From assembly GCA_020628755.1 (NCBI GenBank), contig JAHDEQ010000100.1, positions 1,740 through 15,881 on the forward strand: a stretch of DNA of 14,142 bases. Direction: 5' to 3'. Under the pieces are notes generated by a model. The model did not search any database, had not been told where the DNA came from, and saw only the letters and a list, made by a program, of their open reading frames with translations. The translations under genes and the position numbers were made by a program. This DNA is from Saprospiraceae bacterium (GTDB lineage Bacteria; Bacteroidota; Bacteroidia; Chitinophagales; Saprospiraceae). This document shows, piece by piece, positions 13,987 through 14,142 of the stretch (position 1 is the stretch's first letter; the number at the start of each line of letters is the position of its first letter).

Positions 13987-14142
13987 TTATTGATTACTGT
14001 TTCCTCCTGTAGCAGGAGAAACGTTTATCATAATATCACCATTTTCGGCACTACAATCTCCACAATTAGATGTGTCTGTTATATCCATCACCGAAATATC
14101 AAACATTCCTTCTTCTCCTGCTGCATTGCCATCTACTTGGAT
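13987..14142 (-). CDS. C-terminal end of an unidentified, probably secreted protein (partial)
   Basis: The minus-strand frame entering from the right edge gives 51 codons and a TAA stop (13987-13989); the start lies outside the window. The fragment begins IQVDGNAAGEEGMFDISV and resembles the IMVDGNAGSVCDYVIQA stretch (about 694-710) of the 1171-residue neighbour, so it is probably the end of the same kind of beta domain. It then has NCGDC and ends NVSPATGGNSNQ, which is neither a type A nor a type B T9SS sorting domain. Support for coding comes from that similarity and from the terminator placed just after the stop. The overall identity of the protein cannot be told. Confidence 0.75.
   Translation of the reverse strand: MQVDGNAAGEEGMFDISVMDITDTSNCGDCSAENGDIMINVSPATGGNSNQ

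Overview
This window reads as chromosomal DNA of a gliding-type Bacteroidota, most likely of the Saprospiria (Lewinella/Saprospira/Aureispira-like). That placement is an inference. It rests on two secreted giants that end in the two known kinds of type IX secretion system (T9SS) sorting domain, a PKD-repeat adhesin with the CHU_C/'gliding motility' C-terminus, a 3-coathanger-stack-like segment, low GC content, and promoter words of the Bacteroidota type (TAnnTTTG).

The left part (1-4479) holds four ordinary genes, all on the minus strand. Read in the direction of transcription they are a DUF2064 GT-A-fold transferase (4479-3889), ferrochelatase hemH (3804-2764), the DNA polymerase III delta subunit holA (2624-1605), and a membrane-anchored HtrA/Deg serine protease with two PDZ domains (1449-1). 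Gaps between them are short, but two are filled by inverted repeats: a 27-bp imperfect hairpin after holA and a 125-bp nested palindromic element between hemH and holA. These look like dispersed palindromic elements or terminators. A perfect 15-bp inverted repeat also lies inside the transferase gene.

The right part (4536-14142) is a surface/secretome region. A 1535-residue PKD-array protein with a T9SS type B sorting domain is on the minus strand. A 273-residue secreted M43 (pappalysin-like) metalloprotease homologue is divergent from it, across a 131-bp gap with back-to-back promoters and a palindrome. Its zinc motif reads HQMGHYFGLFNTH, so both the catalytic Glu and the third zinc-binding His are replaced. 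It is therefore predicted to be a pseudoprotease. A 1171-residue modular secreted protein with a T9SS type A sorting domain converges on it across a strong bidirectional terminator. The 1171-residue protein has five copies of a repeat of about 95 residues, split 3+2 by a CUB-like and other beta domains. At the right edge is the C-terminal 51 codons of another minus-strand gene that resembles a beta domain in its neighbour, followed by a good terminator.

How they may work together (inference): the large proteins would be exported by Sec, passed through T9SS and attached or released at the surface as adhesins. HtrA would act in the periplasm as quality control. The M43-like protein lacks a sorting domain and, if inactive as an enzyme, may act as a binding partner or inhibitor. 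No tRNA, rRNA, CRISPR array, insertion sequence or phage gene was seen.
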